A DNA stretch of 64,000 nt from Lactococcus hircilactis (lineage in GTDB: Bacteria; Bacillota; Bacilli; Lactobacillales; Streptococcaceae): assembly GCF_009601015.1 (NCBI RefSeq), contig NZ_WITJ01000003.1, forward strand, positions 1-64,000. Reading direction: 5' to 3'. The position numbers were made by a program, and so were the translations under genes. Below the pieces are notes generated by a model. That model worked only from the letters and a program-made list of their open reading frames with translations, had not been told where the DNA came from and searched no databases. Every line of letters starts with the position of its first letter. Position 1 is the first letter of the stretch. Positions 35,721 to 44,248 of this stretch are shown piece after piece.

Positions 35721-36100
35721 TTTATTTTCTTATGATTATTGATAGCTGCTATCATCATTTCATAAATTTCAATCTCAGTTTGATCCGCCTTTTCTAAGAT
35801 GAGGTGGAAATATTCCTCACGTTCTTCTGGGGTGGACTGGGTACGAATGAAACTACGCAAGGAGTTGTAGTTCTTTTGGCGGTTGAAATAGGCAGAGCGC
35901 TCAGTTTGCTTAACTTCATCACGTGGGGTATTCAGCACCTCGTCTAAATCCGGGAAACTCTTACGATAATAGGTCAAGTGTCCCAATTTCAGGTCTAACT
36001 TTTGTGCTATTTTTTCAAGCGACAGGCCTTGTTTGCGTAAGGCTTTAATGTCTTCTAGTTTTGGTTCCACCACCGTATAGTATTGATTGGGTCTGCCCAT
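35714..36100 (-). CDS. small helix-turn-helix protein of the conjugative element
   Basis: A 128-aa protein beginning MGRPNQYYTVVEPKLEDIKALRKQGLSLEKIAQKLDLKLGHLTYYRKSFPDL, a clear helix-turn-helix of the resolvase/terminase-small-subunit sort, then a charged helical tail. It may bind DNA at the transfer operon or the origin of transfer. It starts 2 bp after the preceding gene's stop. Family not assigned. Confidence 0.7.
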   Translation of the reverse strand: MGRPNQYYTVVEPKLEDIKALRKQGLSLEKIAQKLDLKLGHLTYYRKSFPDLDEVLNTPRDEVKQTERSAYFNRQKNYNSLRSFIRTQSTPEEREEYFHLILEKADQTEIEIYEMMIAAINNHKKINS

Positions 36101-36102
36101 GC

Positions 36103-36549
36103 CTAATTCTCCTGTGAGCGGATAAAACCGCGCATGAGCGCCGCCGCTGCATCTTCTGTCAAATCCCCCACCACAATTTCACGCTTTGTTTTTTCGCCTA
36201 CAAGGTCAGTTTCAATGAGGTCATCATAAGCGTCTGGCTTAAAGAGTGTTTCATCAAGCGCTAACATAGGCTTTCCATAAGCGACACGTTGGGCAATCAC
36301 TTTACCGTTCTTTTTTATTTCCGCCACATCGTCCCAGAGGTCGCGCAGAAAGTGTACAAGGTCATAGTGACTTTTAGGAACTTCGACACCCTTATCCATG
36401 AGCCAAATGGTCTCACTCCCTGCCGCAAGCGTTGGGATTTTGGGAGCTGTTTTGGTATTGCCAGACAAAACGTCATAGATCGGAAAAGTAAAGGCGGCAT
36501 TGGGATTGTTTTTTATGACGCGTAAGGCGTCGAGTGTTGTGATGATCAT
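36103..36549 (-). CDS. hypothetical protein at the head of the transfer region
   Basis: A 148-aa soluble protein with no motif I recognise (TLDALRVIKNNPNAAFTFPIYDVLSGN...LVHFLRDLWDDVAEIKKNGKVIAQR). Good AAAGGAG before the ATG. It lies between a small membrane protein and a helix-turn-helix protein, in one transcript with them. Its codon use is like that of the transfer genes rather than cargo block B. Confidence 0.65.
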   Translation of the reverse strand: MIITTLDALRVIKNNPNAAFTFPIYDVLSGNTKTAPKIPTLAAGSETIWLMDKGVEVPKSHYDLVHFLRDLWDDVAEIKKNGKVIAQRVAYGKPMLALDETLFKPDAYDDLIETDLVGEKTKREIVVGDLTEDAAAALMRGFIRSQEN

Positions 36550-36571
36550 TATTGTGATCTCCTTTCAAGAT

Positions 36572-36739
36572 TTATAAGGCAGGCTTTGTACCAAAGTGAC
36601 TGATTCCCATTCCAAGGTGTTTCAGAATGAACCAGAGGGCTTTAAAGATTCCTTTAATCAGACCAACCACCAGTTTGAGGGATAAGAAAATCAGGCGGAA
36701 GAGAATGGCAAAGAGGGTATAGACGAGGGCGGATTCCAT
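36572..36739 (-). CDS. 55-aa membrane protein, first gene of the transfer transcript
   Basis: A short gene read from an ATG at 36739 with AAAGGAG 9 nt upstream. The peptide begins MESALVYTLFAILFRLIFLS and has one or two hydrophobic segments with basic residues between them (KLVVGLIKGIFKALWFILKHLG). It ends at a TAA at 36572, 23 bp before the next gene. It lies 35 bp downstream of a good promoter. Such small membrane proteins open several Gram-positive transfer operons; function unknown. Confidence 0.7.
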   Translation of the reverse strand: MESALVYTLFAILFRLIFLSLKLVVGLIKGIFKALWFILKHLGMGISHFGTKPAL

Positions 36740-36773
36740 GAGCGATGCTCCTTTCGATTTTTACTTTGGATTT

Positions 36774-36802
36774 ATTATACCTCTTTCCTTTTTCTACGTC
36801 AA
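36774..36802 (-). promoter_or_regulatory. main promoter of the transfer region
   Basis: Minus strand TTGACG (36797-36802), a 17-bp spacer, TATAAT (36774-36779), 35 bp upstream of the first small gene. Confidence 0.8.
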
Positions 36803-36848
36803 TAGTTATGAGTTATATTTTTATCTGAACAAGTAGATATTAAAAAGC

Positions 36849-36888
36849 CTTCTCTTCCAAGATTTCGATTGGTTAGAGAAGATTTTTT
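36849..36888 (+). terminator. plus-strand hairpin with T-run
   Basis: CTTCTCT and CCAA pair with TTGG and AGAGAAG around an 8-nt loop, followed by TTTTTT. No plus-strand gene ends here now, so it may be left from a deleted gene. Confidence 0.6.
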
Positions 36889-37043
36889 GTCGCTTAACCT
36901 TATCGAAAATGAGACTCAACATTTTTGATTTGTTCAATACGCCATTTTGTAAATTTTTGAGTTCCGTTCAAATTTTTAGCTCTTTTGTAACTATGATTGA
37001 GCCCTTTGTTGCCTTTTTATCTTTTTTGAACTTCCAAAAAAAT

Positions 37044-37067
37044 GGGGGCAAATTTGGGGGCAAAAAA
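37044..37067. repeat. GGGGGCAAATTT repeat, first copy
   Basis: A doubled GGGGGCAAA-type motif followed at 37080-37100 by GCTTATTATTGCTCAAAT. A diverged copy with the same order of blocks is at 37340-37385, beside the integrase tail. Possibly remnants of attachment-site or integrase 3'-end sequence. Confidence 0.45.
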
Positions 37068-37160
37068 TGAATTTTATAGCTTATTATTGCTCAAATCAAA
37101 TAGACCTACGCAGAATCTTGAAAATTATTTTATGAGATGTATATATTATAAAAAACATAA

Positions 37161-37183
37161 AAGCCCTTGATATAAAAGGGCTT
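37161..37183 (-). terminator. hairpin terminator, orientation uncertain
   Basis: AAGCCCTT and AAGGGCTT enclose a 6-nt loop. The minus-strand continuation is T-rich (TTTATGTTTTTT); a plus-strand T-run lies further off. Confidence 0.55.
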
Positions 37184-37339
37184 ATGGCTAGTTTTTTTCT
37201 AAATTTCATCTGTTTTTCATAAACTATTTTCGAAGGAATCAGAATTTATGCTATTCAACCACTGAATTGTAACCATTTTCTCTAACTCCTTATATACCAA
37301 GGCTTTATAAGCCTATTTTTTTGTTTTTTTCTTACTTGT

Positions 37340-37358
37340 GGGCAAATTTTGGGCAAAA
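37340..37358. repeat. GGGCAAATTTTGGGCAAAA repeat, second copy
   Basis: A diverged second copy of the motif at 37044, lying directly after the stop of the integrase tail (minus-strand sense). It is followed by GCTTATTGCTCATTT, as in the first copy. Confidence 0.45.
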
Positions 37359-37365
37359 GCACTGC

Positions 37366-37518
37366 TTATTGCTCATTTAAAATTCCCAACTTTTGAGCAA
37401 ACCGACTAATCACCTCGACAGACCTTTCTTGACCATGCGAAAGTAAATGTGTGTAACCATTTGTGGTTTCCTCCATGACATGTCCCACTCGCTCCTGAAC
37501 CTCTTTAAGTGGCACCTC
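37366..37518 (-). pseudogene. C-terminal remnant of a tyrosine integrase
   Basis: The minus strand reads EVPLKEVQERVGHVMEETTNGYTHL and on to ...LGILNEQ, then TAA at 37366. This is the last box of phage/ICE-type tyrosine recombinases, with the GH pair and the catalytic Tyr (GYTHL). A TAG cuts it off upstream at about 37525, so at least 300 residues are missing. It marks the end of the element against the arg operon. The element as seen cannot use this copy for excision. Confidence 0.8.
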
Positions 37519-37603
37519 GTAGCACTAAAAATGTGATATTTCCCTTTTTATTTTCAATCTGATCTTTATTGCTCCATGAAAACTGAACGTCCCACTAAAA
37601 AAA

Positions 37604-37620
37604 GACAAGGCTATCCTGTC
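37604..37620 (-). terminator. terminator of the arg operon
   Basis: On the minus strand GACAGG-ATAG-CCTTGTC (one bulge) is followed by seven T, 70 bp after the argB stop. Confidence 0.75.
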
Positions 37621-37690
37621 TATTTTACCATTTTTTACTCGTTTTTTGTCGTGCTTTATTTTATTTTTCATTTGATGAAAATCAAAAGCG

Positions 37691-38530
37691 CTATCGTTTA
37701 ATCAATGTTCCTACTCCTTTTTCTGTAAATAATTCTAAAAGAAGTGCATTTTTAATGCGACCATCCAACAAAACAACTTGATCAAGTCCTTGTTTTAGCG
37801 CATAATTTATCGCTTCAACTTTAGGAATCATCCCTCCTGATATGCGATGAGAGGATACTAATGCTTTAAGTTCATGATAAAAAATTTCTTCAACAAAACT
37901 TGATTCATCAGGAAAATTCGTATAAATTCCTCTTACATCACTCAAAATGATCAACCGTTCTGCTTTTAGAGCCGCTGCAATATGACTCGCTGCAGTATCC
38001 GCATTCACATTGTAGATATTTCCCATTTGATCTACTCCAGATGTTGCAATGATCGGCATCTGATCCATTTTTAAAACATTTTCTATTAATTCAGAATTAA
38101 TCCGTGTGATTTCCCCGACATAACCATATTGCTCAGACAATTGTTTTGCTTCAATTAATGTTCCATCTACTCCAGACATCCCAATCGCTTTACCACCGAG
38201 CTTTATCATGTCACACACTAAACTTTTATTCAAATCACAAAGCGCCATTAAGGCAAGACGAGCTGTTTTTTTGTTTGTATATCTTAAGCCATTGACAAAT
38301 TGATGTTCTACCTCAAATTTATCCAAAATTTCTGTGATTGCTGGACCACCACCATGTACAAGCACAATTTTAAGACCACTCATTTTTAAAAAAAGAAGAT
38401 CAGACAGGACACTTTGTTTCATTTTCTCATCCAGCATTGCATTTCCACCATACTTTATTACAACCGTTTGTCCTTGATACTTGAGGAGATAAGGAAGGGA
38501 TTCCGTTAAGACTTTTGCCACATCACTCAT
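37691..38530 (-). CDS. argB: acetylglutamate kinase
   Basis: Phosphorylates N-acetylglutamate, second step of arginine synthesis. 279 aa. Motifs include VIKYGGNAMLD at residues 24-34, VLVHGGGPAITEIL, the YNVNADTAASHIA substrate block, and SSHRISGGMIPKVEAI near the C-terminus. The ATG at 38530 overlaps the argD stop by 4 bp. In Lactococcus the operon is commonly argCJDBF. Here argB is followed by a terminator and then by the mobile-element end, with no argF in the window. Confidence 0.95.
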   Translation of the reverse strand: MSDVAKVLTESLPYLLKYQGQTVVIKYGGNAMLDEKMKQSVLSDLLFLKMSGLKIVLVHGGGPAITEILDKFEVEHQFVNGLRYTNKKTARLALMALCDLNKSLVCDMIKLGGKAIGMSGVDGTLIEAKQLSEQYGYVGEITRINSELIENVLKMDQMPIIATSGVDQMGNIYNVNADTAASHIAAALKAERLIILSDVRGIYTNFPDESSFVEEIFYHELKALVSSHRISGGMIPKVEAINYALKQGLDQVVLLDGRIKNALLLELFTEKGVGTLIKR

Positions 38531-39660
38531 AATACTTCTCCTAATATCTCACTGGCTTGCTTTAACTCACTTTTCTTGATGACTAACGGTGGAAGGAGGC
38601 GAATCACATTTTTTCCAGCACTTAACACTAAAACTCCTTTTTCTCTCAACCGTGCCATCATTTCAGCACGATCACAGGAGTCATCAAGTTGGATTCCAAG
38701 CATCAGCCCCATTCCTCGAATCGCAAGAACTTGAGGATGATGATTTAGCTGTTCAGATAAAAGCCGGTAAAAGTAATCGGATTTTTCTTCAACTTCTGCT
38801 AAAAAATCTTCCGTTAGATGTGAAAGCACTGCATCAGCACTCGCCATTGCTAATGGATTTCCTCCAAAAGTGGATCCATGTTTTCCAGCCGAAAAATAAG
38901 ACGCATACTTATTTTTAGCCAACATCACACCAACTGGTAGTCCATTGGCTAAAGCCTTTGCAGAAGTAATCAGATCTGGTTTTAAATCAAAATGTTCAAA
39001 CGCAAAGCGTTTCCCAGTTCGTCCAATTCCCGTTTGCACTTCATCAACAATCAGAAGAATCCCATTTTTCTGTGCTTTTTTTAGTGCCGCAACAAAATCT
39101 GGATGAATGACCAAAATACCGCCTTCTCCTTGAATGATTTCAAAAATTATTGCACCAATCTCTTCTTTTTTTAATTGTGTTTCAAAATCAAAAACATCAT
39201 TAAAATGACAAGAAACAAAATCTGGTACAAGCGGAGAAAATCCTTCTTGAATTTTGGGTTGCATGGTCGCAGACATCGCACCAAAAGTACGACCGTGAAA
39301 TCCATTCTTGAATGCCAAAATTTTTTTATTGGGTCGGATTAAACGCGCTAATTTTAACGCGGCTTCATTTGCTTCAGTTCCTGAATTACAAAAAAATGAT
39401 TTATAGTTTCCGTTTGCGCTCAATTTTTCTGCTACTTTTTCTTGCAAAGGATTAATATATAAATTTGAGAGATGAGCCAAATGATCCAATTGATAGTTCA
39501 CAGCAGCTTTTCCAGCTTCAAATGAATAGCCCATATTCATTACTCCAATGCCAGAAGTTAAATCAAGATAAGATTTTCCAGTATGATCAATCAAATGGCA
39601 CTCTTTTCCATCCATTAATGCAAAATCAAGTCTATTATAATTTTCTAATAAGTGTGTCAT
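38527..39660 (-). CDS. argD: acetylornithine aminotransferase
   Basis: PLP-dependent enzyme of 377 aa making N-acetylornithine. Visible features are FFCNSGTEANEAALKLAR, the aspartate block LLIVDEVQTGIGRTG, and the PLP lysine in ITSAKALANGLPVG. The start is 10 bp after argJ, and it is co-transcribed with argC, argJ and argB. Normal length; nothing odd. Confidence 0.95.
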   Translation of the reverse strand: MTHLLENYNRLDFALMDGKECHLIDHTGKSYLDLTSGIGVMNMGYSFEAGKAAVNYQLDHLAHLSNLYINPLQEKVAEKLSANGNYKSFFCNSGTEANEAALKLARLIRPNKKILAFKNGFHGRTFGAMSATMQPKIQEGFSPLVPDFVSCHFNDVFDFETQLKKEEIGAIIFEIIQGEGGILVIHPDFVAALKKAQKNGILLIVDEVQTGIGRTGKRFAFEHFDLKPDLITSAKALANGLPVGVMLAKNKYASYFSAGKHGSTFGGNPLAMASADAVLSHLTEDFLAEVEEKSDYFYRLLSEQLNHHPQVLAIRGMGLMLGIQLDDSCDRAEMMARLREKGVLVLSAGKNVIRLLPPLVIKKSELKQASEILGEVL

Positions 39661-39670
39661 TTTTTTCTCC

Positions 39671-40858
39671 TCAACTCGTATATGTGGCGTTTATTTCGAC
39701 ATAATGATAAGTTAAATCACATCCCCAAGCCTTGCCATAGCCTTGACTTTTATTTAGATCCACTTCAATCATCACTTCTTTTTCTTTTAATTTTTGACTG
39801 AGTATTGCTTTATCAAAATAAAGTGGTGTGGAGTGTTCGAGGACTTTTTCATTTTGAATTTTGACTAAAATATCATCTGGTTCAAAATCAGCAGCCTGTC
39901 CAATACTAGAAACAATTCTTCCCCAATTTGGATCTGCTCCAAAAATAGCTGTTTTAACTAAATTAGAACCTACAATTTTTTTGGCAATCATCCGTGCACG
40001 TTCATCTGTCGGCGCCCCACTGACAGAAACTTCAATGAATTTCGTTGCCCCTTCTCCATCTGCTGCAATTTTTTGAGCTAAAATGGTACACGTTTCAAAC
40101 AGCATCGCTTTGAAAATTTCGTAATCTTGCGTTTTCTCTTTAATTGCTTCGTTGCCTGCCATCGCATTTGCCATTACCAATACCGTATCATTTGTTGAGG
40201 TGTCTCCATCTACTGTGATTTGATTGAATGTCGTTTCTGTGACTTCTGACAATAATTTTTGAAGTAACTCATGAGAAATATTAGCATCCGTTGTGATAAA
40301 AGCAAGCATCGTACACATATTGGGATGAATCATTCCAGAGCCTTTGCACACGCCTGACATGGTCACTGTTTTGTCATTAATGACAGAAGTTAAAGTCACT
40401 GTTTTAGTCACCGTATCTGTTGTCAAAATCGCTTTTGCAAAGCGATCTGCTTGTCCGTTTTCACTCAGCCGATTGATTCCAGTTTCAATTTTTTCCATCG
40501 GTAATTGCACACCAATCACACCAGTGGAACAAACAGCTACAAGTGATTCTTTGATGTTGAATTTTTTAGCCACAAATTTTTGTGTCAGCATGGCATTTAT
40601 CATTCCTTGATCACCTGTCACAGCATTCGCAACTGCTGAATTACACAAAATTGCTTGTATCTCCCCTGATTTAACCAACGTTCTATCCAATACAACCGGT
40701 GCTGCACATACTTTATTTTTCGTAAAAACGCCAGCCACTTGTGCTGGAATCTCACTTATGATAATTCCCAAATCCAAATTTTTATATTTTAATCCTGCAT
40801 GCACCGCATCCGCAGTAAATCCTTTTGGACTTGCAATCGTTCCATCCTTTTTAATCAT
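39671..40858 (-). CDS. argJ: glutamate N-acetyltransferase (ArgJ)
   Basis: Recycles the acetyl group from N-acetylornithine to glutamate and may also start the pathway with acetyl-CoA. 395 aa. The self-cleavage region is KGSGMIHPNMCTMLAFITTDA, where the Thr of CTML becomes the nucleophile of the beta chain. TVDGDTSTNDTV and the C-terminal GCDLTYHYVEINATYTS are also family hallmarks. It follows argC at 9 bp. Bifunctionality cannot be decided from sequence; no argA is in the window. Confidence 0.95.
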   Translation of the reverse strand: MIKKDGTIASPKGFTADAVHAGLKYKNLDLGIIISEIPAQVAGVFTKNKVCAAPVVLDRTLVKSGEIQAILCNSAVANAVTGDQGMINAMLTQKFVAKKFNIKESLVAVCSTGVIGVQLPMEKIETGINRLSENGQADRFAKAILTTDTVTKTVTLTSVINDKTVTMSGVCKGSGMIHPNMCTMLAFITTDANISHELLQKLLSEVTETTFNQITVDGDTSTNDTVLVMANAMAGNEAIKEKTQDYEIFKAMLFETCTILAQKIAADGEGATKFIEVSVSGAPTDERARMIAKKIVGSNLVKTAIFGADPNWGRIVSSIGQAADFEPDDILVKIQNEKVLEHSTPLYFDKAILSQKLKEKEVMIEVDLNKSQGYGKAWGCDLTYHYVEINATYTS

Positions 40859-40867
40859 TAATAGCCT

Positions 40868-41890
40868 CTATATTCTAGCAAGATGGGATAATCCCATTTC
40901 TTCTTTTATGTCAAACAAGTGATTAAAATTTTGAATCGCTTGTCCAGCTGCACCTTTTATTAAATTATCAATCACAGAAATTATTGTGATGATACCCGTT
41001 GTTTGATTATAGGTCAAATAAATATCGCAAAAGTTAGTTCCAACGACATCACTTAATTTCGGTGCTTCACTTCGAATGCGAACAAATTTTTTATCCTTAT
41101 AAAAATCTTTCACATCCTGTTGGACCTCATCAAAACTAAATCCCGATTTTAATTTCACATAGCCGGATACAAAAATTCCATAATTTACAGGAATCAAACT
41201 CGTTGAAAATTGAATGAACTCAACCTTACCATTCCATTTTTTTAGCTCTTGTACAATTTCAGGCAGATGTTGATGTTGATTAATTTTGTACATCATCATA
41301 TTATCATGTACATTAACAAAATGACTCGATTCACTTAGCACTTTACCTGCTCCAGAAAGTCCCGATTTTGCATCTAAAATGATTGAATCTAGCTCAATAA
41401 AATCTCCTTTGACTAATGGAATCAACGGCAGTAAACAAGCCGTAGCAAAACATCCTGGATTTGAAATAAGCTGATGCGCAGTTGTATTGACATCTGCTAA
41501 GACATAATCCGCCTTTTCTAAATGTTCCTGTTGAGCAGATGGTTTTTTGTACCATTTTTCATAACTTCTCGGATTTTTTAATCTGAAATCTCCTGACAAA
41601 TCAATCACTGGAAAATCGTGCTCAATAAATGGAATGGCTAAGGAATTGGTAACGCCTGCAGGCGTCGCAAAAAACACGACATCTGATTTTTGCATAATTA
41701 TACTTGGATCAAAAGAAGAGATCATTATCTCTGAACATTCTTTTATTTGTGGATAGATGTGGTGAAGTGGTTCACCAATATGACTTGTCGCGCAAACCTT
41801 TACCACTTGGGCTTTTTCATGCTTTAAAAATAATCTAAAGAGTTCAAAACCACTATATCCCGTAATTCCAACAATTGTTATTTTTATCAT
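40868..41890 (-). CDS. argC: N-acetyl-gamma-glutamyl-phosphate reductase
   Basis: Third step of arginine synthesis. 340 aa. NADP-binding GITGYSGFELFRLFL is at residues 8-22, and the catalytic Cys is in ISNPGCFATACLLPL. First gene of the operon, with GAGGTGAAG before the ATG and a promoter with an ARG-box-like site upstream. Confidence 0.95.
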   Translation of the reverse strand: MIKITIVGITGYSGFELFRLFLKHEKAQVVKVCATSHIGEPLHHIYPQIKECSEIMISSFDPSIIMQKSDVVFFATPAGVTNSLAIPFIEHDFPVIDLSGDFRLKNPRSYEKWYKKPSAQQEHLEKADYVLADVNTTAHQLISNPGCFATACLLPLIPLVKGDFIELDSIILDAKSGLSGAGKVLSESSHFVNVHDNMMMYKINQHQHLPEIVQELKKWNGKVEFIQFSTSLIPVNYGIFVSGYVKLKSGFSFDEVQQDVKDFYKDKKFVRIRSEAPKLSDVVGTNFCDIYLTYNQTTGIITIISVIDNLIKGAAGQAIQNFNHLFDIKEEMGLSHLARI

Positions 41891-41902
41891 TCTTCACCTC
41901 GT

Positions 41903-41920
41903 TTCGTATTTTTATACATT
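41903..41920. promoter_or_regulatory. ARG-box-like operator of the arg operon
   Basis: The 18 bp on the minus strand (AATGTATAAAAATACGAA) fit the ARG-box pattern of ArgR/AhrC sites at most positions. It sits just after the -10, where repressor binding would be effective. Confidence 0.55.
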
Positions 41921-41946
41921 ATATATTATAATTATTAATTTGTCAA
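41918..41946 (-). promoter_or_regulatory. promoter of argCJDB
   Basis: Minus strand TTGACA (41941-41946), a 17-bp spacer, TATAAT (41918-41923). Consensus quality. Confidence 0.9.
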
Positions 41947-41961
41947 TACAATAACATCATT

Positions 41962-41991
41962 TTTAATTCTGTCAGTACTGACAGAATTAAA
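41962..41991. repeat. 30-bp perfect palindrome with GTCAGTACTGAC core
   Basis: The core GTCAGTACTGAC (41971-41982) is extended by 9 perfectly paired bases on each side. It lies 15 bp upstream of the arg -35. One of seven copies of the core in the window. Confidence 0.9.
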
Positions 41992-41998
41992 TTCGTGC

Positions 41999-42018
41999 TT
42001 TTGTCAGTACTGACAAAA
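41999..42018. repeat. 20-bp palindrome with GTCAGTACTGAC core
   Basis: The core (42003-42014) is flanked by TTTT and AAAA, 8 bp from the larger palindrome, between the rnr terminator and the arg promoter. Confidence 0.9.
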
Positions 42019-42030
42019 ATAAAATAAAAA

Positions 42031-42052
42031 AAGAACTCATTTTTGAGTTCTT
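42031..42052 (-). terminator. terminator of rnr
   Basis: AAGAACTCA and TGAGTTCTT with a 4-nt loop, then a T-rich run on the minus strand, directly after the rnr stop. Confidence 0.85.
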
Positions 42053-42055
42053 AAA

Positions 42056-44068
42056 TTATTGATGATGTTCATCTTTTTTTTCATACTCAGGCAAAACATG
42101 TTCAAAATCAACTGCACCTTTACGTTTGTTCGTTGCAATGACTTTTACTTTGATTGGTTGTCCCATCTTGAACGTCGTTTTTGACTTACTTCCAACGACA
42201 GTTTGTTCTTCTTCGTCAAATTCAAAGCGATCACCTTTTTCACCCTTCAAGAGATTTAAGCGAATCAAACCTTCGACTGAATTTTCAAGTTGAACGAAGA
42301 TTCCAAATTTCTGAATCCCATTAATCGTACCATAGAAACTTTCACCAATAAATTGAGTCATGTATTCTGCTTTTTTCATCGCATCCACAATCCGTTCAGT
42401 CACAACTTCTCGATGCTCCATATCACTAGATTGTTTCGCAATCGGTGGAATTTTTTCCGTCCACTCTTTTTTCACATCATCCGTCACATCATGATCCCGA
42501 TAAAAATGCAACAACCGGTGAACCAATAAATCAGGATACCGTCGAATCGGACTTGTAAAGTGTGTATAATCTTTCGCTGCTAAGCCAAAATGATGAGTAT
42601 TTTCTTCAGAATAAAGTGCTGTTGACATGGTGTGCAAAAGCATCGTTGAAAGCACTGCTTCCTCTGGAGTTTCTTGGATACTTTCCATGAAATACTCTAA
42701 TGATTCATGACTTGGTGATGAGATAGAATAACCCAAATCCCCAGCAAAAACCATCAATTTTGCAAACGCCTCTTTTTTAGGTTCATCATGAACCCGATAA
42801 ATAGCAGGAAATTTATGACGCATGAAATAATTTGCCACAGACTCATTTGCCGCGAGCATAAAAGATTCAATCATGCGCTCAGCAGTTCCACGTTCTCGTT
42901 TCACAATTTCAACAGGAACTCCTTTATCGTCTAAAATAATTTTAGACTCCGCCTCATCAAACTCAATCGCGCCTCGATCAGAACGCATCTGATACAGTAC
43001 ATCATGCAATTGTGTTGCCACTTCAATTGAAGATGCAATTTTATTAAATTCAGCTAGAGTTTTTTCATCTTGAGCAATCATTTGATTTACTGCATCATAA
43101 GTCATCCGATAAGTCGTTTTAATGAGAGAAGGATTAATTTTCGCAGATAATATTTTTCCTTGAGCAGAAATTTCCATCACACAAGATTGCGTCAGTCGCT
43201 CAACTCCTTCATTAAGTGAACAAATTCCATTAGACAACCGCTCTGGCAGCATTGGAACAACGCGATCAGCCACATAAACCGAGGTTGCACGAGACAAAGC
43301 ATCCACATCTAATGGTGAGCCCTCCGTCACATAATGCGCCACATCTGCAATATGAACCCCCAGCTCAAAATTTCCATTTGGCAATTTTTTAACGTGAATC
43401 GCATCATCTAAATCTTTAGAATCCGCGCCATCAATCGTATAAGTCACTTCATCACGATAATCAACACGTCCTTTTCTTTCTTCATCAGAAATTTCTTCTG
43501 AAATACTGTTTGCTTGCGCCATTACTTCATCTGGAAAATGCTCTGGAATCCCCATTGCACAAAGTACTTCTAAAATATCAAGTCCAACATCTCCTTGATG
43601 TCCAATAACCTCTGTTACCATCCCTTGAAATGAATAAGGTTCTTTTTTATTAGGATATTGATCAATATGAACACGAACAACATCATTTGCTAATAATTCC
43701 ACCTGAGTTTTTGTAATATATAAGGCCGACGTAATTTTTTCATTGTACAGTAGCACTTGACCAATCAGTCCATTTTTTTCATCCTTAGAAAACGGAATAA
43801 ACGTCCCTACCGTGTCCACAGTAGCACGTTTCGTAATCTTAAGGACTTTCCCATCTGCCCCCTTTTTTGAGGTTTCAGCAGAATGTAAAATTTCTACCAG
43901 TACCTCATCTCCATCTAACGCATTTTTAGTATTTCTCATACCAATAAAAACATCTTGTTTTCGATCTGTTGCATCCAAAGGTTTCACAAAACCAAAACCT
44001 TTTGCATTGGCTCTAAAAATCCCCGTTATTTTTTCTTTTGTCACAACAACTGAATCGGATAATTTCAA
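42056..44068 (-). CDS. rnr: ribonuclease R
   Basis: 3'-5' exoribonuclease for structured RNA. 670 aa. An N-terminal cold-shock-like region (GIFRANAKGFGFVKPLD) is followed by the RNB catalytic core, with the Asp-rich TIDGADSKDLDDAIHVKKL and the FTSPIRRYPDLLVHRLLH block, and a C-terminal S1 domain (FYGTINGIQKFGIFVQLENSVEGLIRL). The start is a TTG at 44068 behind AGAGGA, fitting the known N-terminus of the family. It is shorter than many RNase R (700-800 aa) because the N-terminal helix-turn-helix part is absent. A TATAAT lies at 44102-44107 on the minus strand. Confidence 0.93.
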   Translation of the reverse strand: MKLSDSVVVTKEKITGIFRANAKGFGFVKPLDATDRKQDVFIGMRNTKNALDGDEVLVEILHSAETSKKGADGKVLKITKRATVDTVGTFIPFSKDEKNGLIGQVLLYNEKITSALYITKTQVELLANDVVRVHIDQYPNKKEPYSFQGMVTEVIGHQGDVGLDILEVLCAMGIPEHFPDEVMAQANSISEEISDEERKGRVDYRDEVTYTIDGADSKDLDDAIHVKKLPNGNFELGVHIADVAHYVTEGSPLDVDALSRATSVYVADRVVPMLPERLSNGICSLNEGVERLTQSCVMEISAQGKILSAKINPSLIKTTYRMTYDAVNQMIAQDEKTLAEFNKIASSIEVATQLHDVLYQMRSDRGAIEFDEAESKIILDDKGVPVEIVKRERGTAERMIESFMLAANESVANYFMRHKFPAIYRVHDEPKKEAFAKLMVFAGDLGYSISSPSHESLEYFMESIQETPEEAVLSTMLLHTMSTALYSEENTHHFGLAAKDYTHFTSPIRRYPDLLVHRLLHFYRDHDVTDDVKKEWTEKIPPIAKQSSDMEHREVVTERIVDAMKKAEYMTQFIGESFYGTINGIQKFGIFVQLENSVEGLIRLNLLKGEKGDRFEFDEEEQTVVGSKSKTTFKMGQPIKVKVIATNKRKGAVDFEHVLPEYEKKDEHHQ

Positions 44069-44213
44069 ACTATTTCCTCTTATCTTTTAATCACTTCTTC
44101 CATTATAACACACTGATTTCAAGTATCCGCTTACTTAAACGAAACTCATAAAAAAAAACAGTTTTTTAAATTTTAAAATAATCCTATCACTCAAAAAAAA
44201 TCAAACACATCAA

Positions 44214-44238
44214 AAAAGCATTTCTAAAAAATGCTTTT
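44214..44238 (-). terminator. terminator of the glp operon
   Basis: AAAAGCATTT and AAATGCTTTT with a 5-nt loop and T-run on the minus strand, 10 bp after the glpF stop. Confidence 0.8.
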
Positions 44239-44248
44239 ATTTCTTCAT

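Larger units (their letters stand above)
36900..37365. other. gene-poor end of the element with decayed sequence
   Basis: The minus strand from about 37016 to 36900 reads KGNKGLNHSYKRAKNLNGTQKFTKWRIEQIKNVESHFR and a stop. It looks like the tail of a lost gene, but I cannot assign it. The stretch also holds two related G-rich repeats (37044-37067 and 37340-37358) and a hairpin at 37161. No intact gene. Confidence 0.5.

Noticed and set aside
36900-37016. Short minus-strand frame (38 codons) as a gene
   Set aside because: It has no start codon and is cut by a stop upstream. It looks like a decayed tail and was not listed as a gene.
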